The notes below the pieces were generated by a model, which was given only the letters and a program-made list of their open reading frames with translations, ran no database searches and was not told the origin of the DNA. Positions 52,592 to 55,755 of a stretch of DNA of 55,755 nt are shown here, one piece after another. This stretch comes from an uncultured Bacteroidales bacterium (GTDB lineage Bacteria; Bacteroidota; Bacteroidia; Bacteroidales; FEN-979). The stretch covers positions 1 to 55,755 of the forward strand of contig CAIMWF010000085.1 in assembly GCA_903845055.1 (NCBI GenBank), given 5' to 3'. Position numbers and translations under genes: made by a program. How positions within the stretch are numbered: position 1 is the first letter of the stretch; every line of letters begins with the position of its first letter.

Positions 52592-53272
52592 TTAACTGAC
52601 CGCCTTGGCCAGGAGGAACGCTGCGGCGGCGGCCACGATGCCCGTGATCGCCACCTTGACCGTTCCTTTCAGCAGGGGTCTGTCGGTCATTTTGCTTTTA
52701 TAGTAACCAAACCCTACCAGGGCCAGGATCGTGACAATGCAGGAAAAGATAAACCCGGTTTTACTGTTAAGGGTGACAATGTAGGGGAACAGGGGGATAA
52801 ATCCTCCAACGAGGTATGAAATGGCAATGGTGGCAGCACTGATCGCGGCACGGTTTTTCTCCGGTTTTTCCAGCATTAGCTCCAGCTTCATCATCAGGTC
52901 GACCCAGTGGTTCTTGTCTTTGCTGACCTGGAGGGCAACCTGTTTGCTCAATGTTTTTTCAACCCCCATGGCCATGAAGATATCCTCCACCTCCCTCAGT
53001 TCCTGCTCCGGAACACTTTCAACTTCGTGGTATTCACGCTGAAGTTCCGAATCGTAATGTTCAACCTCCGACTGCCCGGCCAGGAAACCTCCAAGCCCCA
53101 TTGAGATACACCCGGCGGTTATTTCCGCCAGTCCCGAAACGATGATCAGGTGGTTCGTGTTGAGCACCCCCGACAGCCCGGCCGTAAGGGCAAAGGGCAC
53201 GGTAAGGCCGTCGGACATCCCGATGATGATGTCCTTGACCAGGTTGGTGTTTTTATTGTGCTTTTCGCCCAT
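52592..53272 (-). CDS. VIT1/CCC1-family transporter (Fe/Mn type)
   Basis: A 226-residue membrane protein. The family N-terminus is clear (KDIIIGMSDGLTVPFALTAGLSG), and the cytoplasmic metal-binding helical part contains HYDSELQREYHEVESVPEQELREVEDI and KLELMLEKPEKN. Five transmembrane helices in total, the last three at the C-terminus. Relatives move Fe2+ or Mn2+ out of the cytoplasm or into a store. It has 2 bases to the downstream ABC gene and 48 bases from the MDR oxidoreductase stop, so it probably shares their transcript. Confidence 0.88.
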   Translation of the reverse strand: MGEKHNKNTNLVKDIIIGMSDGLTVPFALTAGLSGVLNTNHLIIVSGLAEITAGCISMGLGGFLAGQSEVEHYDSELQREYHEVESVPEQELREVEDIFMAMGVEKTLSKQVALQVSKDKNHWVDLMMKLELMLEKPEKNRAAISAATIAISYLVGGFIPLFPYIVTLNSKTGFIFSCIVTILALVGFGYYKSKMTDRPLLKGTVKVAITGIVAAAAAFLLAKAVS

Positions 53273-53320
53273 ACTAGCCTATGTTACCGCCCGGGAAAGG
53301 GTGTCTTTGTTCAGCCATCG

Positions 53321-54325
53321 TCAGTCCTCCCGGACCTTAACAATCATTTTACCACTGTTTTTCCCGTCAAATAGGTCGAGAAATGCCTGGGGAATGTTTT
53401 CAAACCCCTCTACGATTGTTTCGGCATGGGTGAGTTTCCCCTCCTTGAGCCACAATGCCAGTTGTTTCATAGCAGCGGGGAATTTTGCCGAAAAATCATT
53501 TACAATGAACCCCCGCATGGTTGCACTTTTTGTCAGCAAGATCGGCTGGATGCGGGGTGCAAGGCGTATCCTCGTATCGTTATACAGCGAAATGGCGCCG
53601 CAAACCGGCAGCCGTGCATGTTTGTTGATGTTGGCGAGAACTGCATCCGATATCTCACCACCCACATTGTCGAAATAGATATCCACCCCGTCGGGGCAGG
53701 CCATCCTGACTGCCTCACGCAAGTCGTGCGTGGTTTTGTAATTGATGGCTTCATCAAACCCGAATTTCGATTTCAACACTGCCGACTTTTCATCCGAGCC
53801 CGTGATACCGACCACCCTGCAGCCCTTGATCCTGCCGATCTGGCCGACAACGCTGCCAACAGCTCCGGCCGCGCCCGACACGACAAGGGTTTCTCCCGGT
53901 TTCGGGGCGCCTATTTCGGTCAGGCCAAGGTAAGCTGTAAGTCCCGTCATCCCCAAAAGCCCGAGGTAGGTCGATAGCGGAGTGACCGATGCATCCACCT
54001 TGTTTAACCCGGAACCGTCGGAGAGCTGGAATTCCTTCCATTCGAGCATACCGGAAACAAAATCACCCTTTTTAAACAGGTCGTTCTTGGAATCCGTTAC
54101 CTCGGCGATGATCCCCGACTGGATGGGCTTCCCCAGTTCAAAGGGTGGAATGTATGACTTTGTATCATTCATCCGGCCGCGCAGGTAGGGATCAACCGAA
54201 ACATAGAGGGTCTTTAAAAGGATATGGCCGGCTTCGGGAACTGGGATGGCTGCGCTGGAAAACATGAAATCGTCCAGGGTCGGTTTCCCGACGGGTCTTT
54301 TATTGAACAGGATTGATTTATTCAT
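53321..54325 (-). CDS. NADP-dependent zinc-less MDR oxidoreductase (CurA / leukotriene-B4-dehydrogenase-like)
   Basis: A 334-residue medium-chain reductase with no zinc-binding cysteines: YVSVDPYLRGRMNDTKSY near the N-terminus, the coenzyme motif VSGAAGAVGSVVGQIGR, then GCRVVGITGSDEK, YFDNVGGEISDAVL and the C-terminal QAFLDLFDGKNSGKMIVKV. These features match the 2-alkenal/curcumin reductase (CurA, PTGR) branch, which reduces alpha,beta-unsaturated carbonyls with NADPH. It lies behind composite promoter copy B and is the probable first gene of an operon with VIT1 and the ABC pair. Confidence 0.92.
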   Translation of the reverse strand: MNKSILFNKRPVGKPTLDDFMFSSAAIPVPEAGHILLKTLYVSVDPYLRGRMNDTKSYIPPFELGKPIQSGIIAEVTDSKNDLFKKGDFVSGMLEWKEFQLSDGSGLNKVDASVTPLSTYLGLLGMTGLTAYLGLTEIGAPKPGETLVVSGAAGAVGSVVGQIGRIKGCRVVGITGSDEKSAVLKSKFGFDEAINYKTTHDLREAVRMACPDGVDIYFDNVGGEISDAVLANINKHARLPVCGAISLYNDTRIRLAPRIQPILLTKSATMRGFIVNDFSAKFPAAMKQLALWLKEGKLTHAETIVEGFENIPQAFLDLFDGKNSGKMIVKVRED

Positions 54326-54436
54326 TTACTGAATTTATTTGAGTTAAACGTTGTTTTTAGACGGGCGTTGCCATTGAAGAGAAATAGAATATGTAAAGAT
54401 TACAGAAATGGGTCTGGCTTTAAAATGATTTTGAAA

Positions 54437-54502
54437 CAAATTTCACCCAAATCGGAGAAGCCGGTGTTACATAACTTTATAAATTAGTTGCAACATTCAC
54501 AC
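54437..54502 (-). promoter_or_regulatory. Composite promoter element, copy B (upstream of the MDR oxidoreductase)
   Basis: On the minus strand: GTGTGAATGTTGCAA (from 54502), 15 variable bases, ATGTAACA (the TGTAAC part ends at 54466), 21 bases, and GAAATTTG (54444-54437). Spacing is identical to copies A and C. The ATG is at 54325. It lies between the HxlR stop and the MDR start. Confidence 0.8.
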
Positions 54503-54530
54503 GTCTACAGGTTGGCTATGCCTTTCGTGG

Positions 54531-54893
54531 CTACCGGTCGCCTAAAACATTTTTCCTAAGCTGCATGCCCCATTTGATCATCGGGTCAAGCACCTGGTTC
54601 AGCGACCTGCCCGACTGGGTCAGTTCGTATTCCACAGTAACGGGAATGGTATCAAAAACAGTTCGTTTCAGGATACCGCTGGATTCCAGGTCCTTCAACT
54701 CCTTCGAAAGCATGCGCGGTGTTATTTTGGGAATGTCACGTTCGAGTTCTCGGAATCGTTTCTTTCCGTATAGCAAAGACCCGATGATGGGCAACTTCCA
54801 CTTCCCGCTGATCACATTGAGCGTATCATTGATGGCCAGAACAAACTGTCCTGAACAGCTTTTTACCTTTTCAAACTCCGATAATTCTACCAT
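54531..54893 (-). CDS. HxlR-family winged-helix transcriptional regulator
   Basis: 120 residues with the classic HxlR core: a Cys near the N-terminus (KSCSGQ), IKGKW-like VISGKWKLPIIGSL, GKKRFRELERDIPKITPRMLSKELKDLESSG (recognition helix region) and the wing VEYELTQSGRSL. Many members respond to aldehydes, quinones or disulfide stress through that N-terminal Cys and control adjacent oxidoreductases. It is divergent to the DoxX-like gene across a palindromic operator candidate and just upstream of the MDR gene on the same strand. Confidence 0.93.
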   Translation of the reverse strand: MVELSEFEKVKSCSGQFVLAINDTLNVISGKWKLPIIGSLLYGKKRFRELERDIPKITPRMLSKELKDLESSGILKRTVFDTIPVTVEYELTQSGRSLNQVLDPMIKWGMQLRKNVLGDR

Positions 54894-54937
54894 AAAGCCT
54901 GATTTAATTGTTGATATACTAAAGGATAGTGCTATAC

Positions 54938-54958
54938 ATTAGTATACTGGTTACTAAT
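54938..54958. promoter_or_regulatory. Candidate HxlR operator (ATTAGTA-N7-TACTAAT)
   Basis: A perfect 7-base inverted repeat lies in the divergent hxlR/doxX region; a second half-site TATACTA at 54915-54921 pairs with TAGTATA at 54940-54946. It sits over the expected -33 region of the doxX promoter (-7 box at 54975), consistent with repression, and 45-65 bases from the hxlR start. Confidence 0.6.
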
Positions 54959-54974
54959 CCATAGCAAATATATG

Positions 54975-54982
54975 TAATTTTG
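54975..54982 (+). promoter_or_regulatory. -7 box (TAATTTTG) for the DoxX-like gene
   Basis: A perfect TAnnTTTG on the plus strand. The ATG at 55104 is 122 bases downstream, so the leader is fairly long. There is no TTTG at -33, where the HxlR operator candidate lies. Confidence 0.5.
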
Positions 54983-55103
54983 CCGGAACAGGATCAACGA
55001 TGTGAAAAAAAATGGTGACACGAAAATATTCATTCGTGGTGCCATGGACAAAACATTGAAAATAGTTAACCCATTTTAAATCAACAAACAACATAATCTA
55101 AAA

Positions 55104-55469
55104 ATGAAAAAAGACAAAATTATTTTCTGGACAACCACCGGGATCGTTTCCGCGATGATGGTTTTCAGTGGTTACAGCTACCTGACCAATGATGCGATGA
55201 AGGATGGTTTTATACACCTGGGATTTCCCGTCTATTTCAGGATAGAACTGGCTATTGCCAAACTGCTGGGTGCGGTAGTGCTCATCCTCCCGATGATTCC
55301 GGCACGCATCAAGGATTTTGCATACACCGGCTTTGCCATCACCTTCACCTCGGCATTCATCGCCCACCAGTCGAGCGGCGACGCAATCTCGATAGCCATC
55401 ATGCCGTTATTATTCCTTGGAATCCTGGCGGTATCCTATATCTACTATCATAAAACCATCAAGGTATAA
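55104..55469 (+). CDS. DoxX-like family membrane protein
   Basis: 121 residues, four transmembrane helices (IIFWTTTGIVSAMMVFSGYSYL, KLLGAVVLILPMI, DFAYTGFAITFTSAFIAH, AIMPLLFLGILAVSYIYY). The sequence HLGFPVYFRIELAIAKLLGAV is typical of the DoxX-like group (as in DoxX_2/DUF proteins induced by HxlR or MarR regulators). Biochemical function is uncertain; thiosulfate:quinone or redox roles are known only for distant members. It is transcribed divergently from the HxlR gene, its probable regulator, and ends at a strong terminator. Confidence 0.87.
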   Translation: MKKDKIIFWTTTGIVSAMMVFSGYSYLTNDAMKDGFIHLGFPVYFRIELAIAKLLGAVVLILPMIPARIKDFAYTGFAITFTSAFIAHQSSGDAISIAIMPLLFLGILAVSYIYYHKTIKV

Positions 55470-55507
55470 ATCCCGGTTAGTCCTTCGAAGGCAATGAATG
55501 AAAGTGT

Positions 55508-55543
55508 GAGGCTGTCTCAAATTGATGAGACAGCCTCGCTTTT
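55508..55543 (+). terminator. Intrinsic terminator after the DoxX-like gene
   Basis: A perfect 12-bp stem, GAGGCTGTCTCA / TGAGACAGCCTC, with the loop AATTGA, followed by GC and TTTT. It starts 39 bases after the stop codon. Confidence 0.9.
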
Positions 55544-55558
55544 GTATACAAGTGAAAA

Positions 55559-55581
55559 GGCAATGGGCAATGGGCAATAGG
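55559..55581. repeat. 7-bp tandem microrepeat (GGGCAAT)
   Basis: About three units of GGGCAAT with a partial fourth follow the terminator. It has the same 7-base period as the AAATCGT arrays but a different sequence. The rest of the interval to the window end shows no gene. Confidence 0.8.
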
Positions 55582-55698
55582 GTTGCTAAACTTAACCCGC
55601 AATTATTAATTAGTAATGTGAATCAAGAGTCAAAAATAGTTTAAATTCCGATTTGGCCTAAAGATTTTTAAACTGAATTACAGTGAAATGTTAGATAT

Positions 55699-55729
55699 CC
55701 AAAGAGAAGACACAGAGATTCAAAGAGAC
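55699..55729. repeat. A/G-rich short repeats at the window edge
   Basis: CAAAGAGAAGACACAGAG and then TTCAAAGAGAC repeat an AAAGAGA / ACACAGAG pattern. Similar strings often precede GxxExxY genes in Bacteroidota, as I recall; the gene itself would lie beyond the window. Confidence 0.35.
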
Positions 55730-55755
55730 TAGAAAAACAAATTATAAGGTGCCTA

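Noticed and set aside
1-55755. tRNA, rRNA, prophage, insertion sequences, integrases
   Set aside because: I saw no tRNA-like cloverleaf end, transposase or integrase motif in either strand; only by-eye inspection was possible.

Overview
The window looks like a chromosomal segment of an anaerobic member of the Bacteroidota, probably Bacteroidales or Marinilabiliales-like. The evidence is type IX secretion (T9SS) C-terminal sorting domains of both type A and type B, a carboxypeptidase-regulatory/TonB-receptor-type outer-membrane protein, lipoproteins, GH92/GH2/GH31 glycosidases, many upstream boxes fitting the Bacteroidota -7 consensus TAnnTTTG with weak Shine-Dalgarno sequences, and a glycyl radical enzyme with its radical-SAM activase, which implies anaerobic life. 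I saw no tRNA, rRNA, CRISPR, prophage or insertion sequence.

Layout. 1-6.7 kb (+): the 3' end of a PKD/T9SS type B surface protein, a TPR sensor-regulator and a large Big2/Fn3/PKD-like adhesin with a type A tail, closed by a bidirectional terminator. 6.8-18 kb, mostly (-): a transglutaminase lipoprotein, a small GxxExxY gene inside inverted repeats, a GH31 glucosidase, a HypD-like glycyl radical enzyme, a porin-like barrel on the opposite strand, the activase, and an M64 metallopeptidase that overlaps or abuts the activase gene. 18-29 kb: a minus-strand mannoside operon (GH2 beta-mannosidase, GH92 alpha-mannosidase, EamA transporter), a plus-strand galactokinase-PPK2 pair, then a DUF6544-type membrane protein and an aldose 1-epimerase lipoprotein. 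29.3-34.7 kb (-): a lipid-export operon with a three-part MMPL/acyltransferase/methyltransferase fusion, an ICMT-like membrane methyltransferase and an LpxL-like acyltransferase. 34.8-41.6 kb: a Kelch/PKD T9SS protein, a stand-alone receiver protein, a DUF302 protein, a TonB-receptor-like barrel and a decayed patatin gene. 41.8-44.4 kb (-): metX-hom behind an S-box (SAM-I) riboswitch. 44.6-55.5 kb: a deletion remnant of an alpha/beta hydrolase, OsmC, a small barrel plus coiled-coil lipoprotein, an old-yellow-enzyme-type NADH:flavin oxidoreductase, a heterodimeric ABC exporter, a VIT1/CCC1 transporter, a zinc-less MDR oxidoreductase, an HxlR regulator and a DoxX-like protein.

The most striking non-coding signal is a composite promoter present three times between 45.6 and 54.5 kb. 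GTGTGAATRWTGCAA, 15 variable bases, RTGTAACA and a -7-like box nAnnTTTG occur at identical spacing upstream of the small barrel gene, the NADH:flavin oxidoreductase and the MDR oxidoreductase (the last probably leading a VIT1-ABC-ABC operon). This looks like a small activator-controlled regulon linking redox enzymes, metal transport, export and envelope proteins. Other points of interest are the inverted-repeat GxxExxY cassette with an altered catalytic motif, the activase without ferredoxin cysteines, and two genes decaying by deletion. All functional assignments come from reading motifs; no database search was possible.
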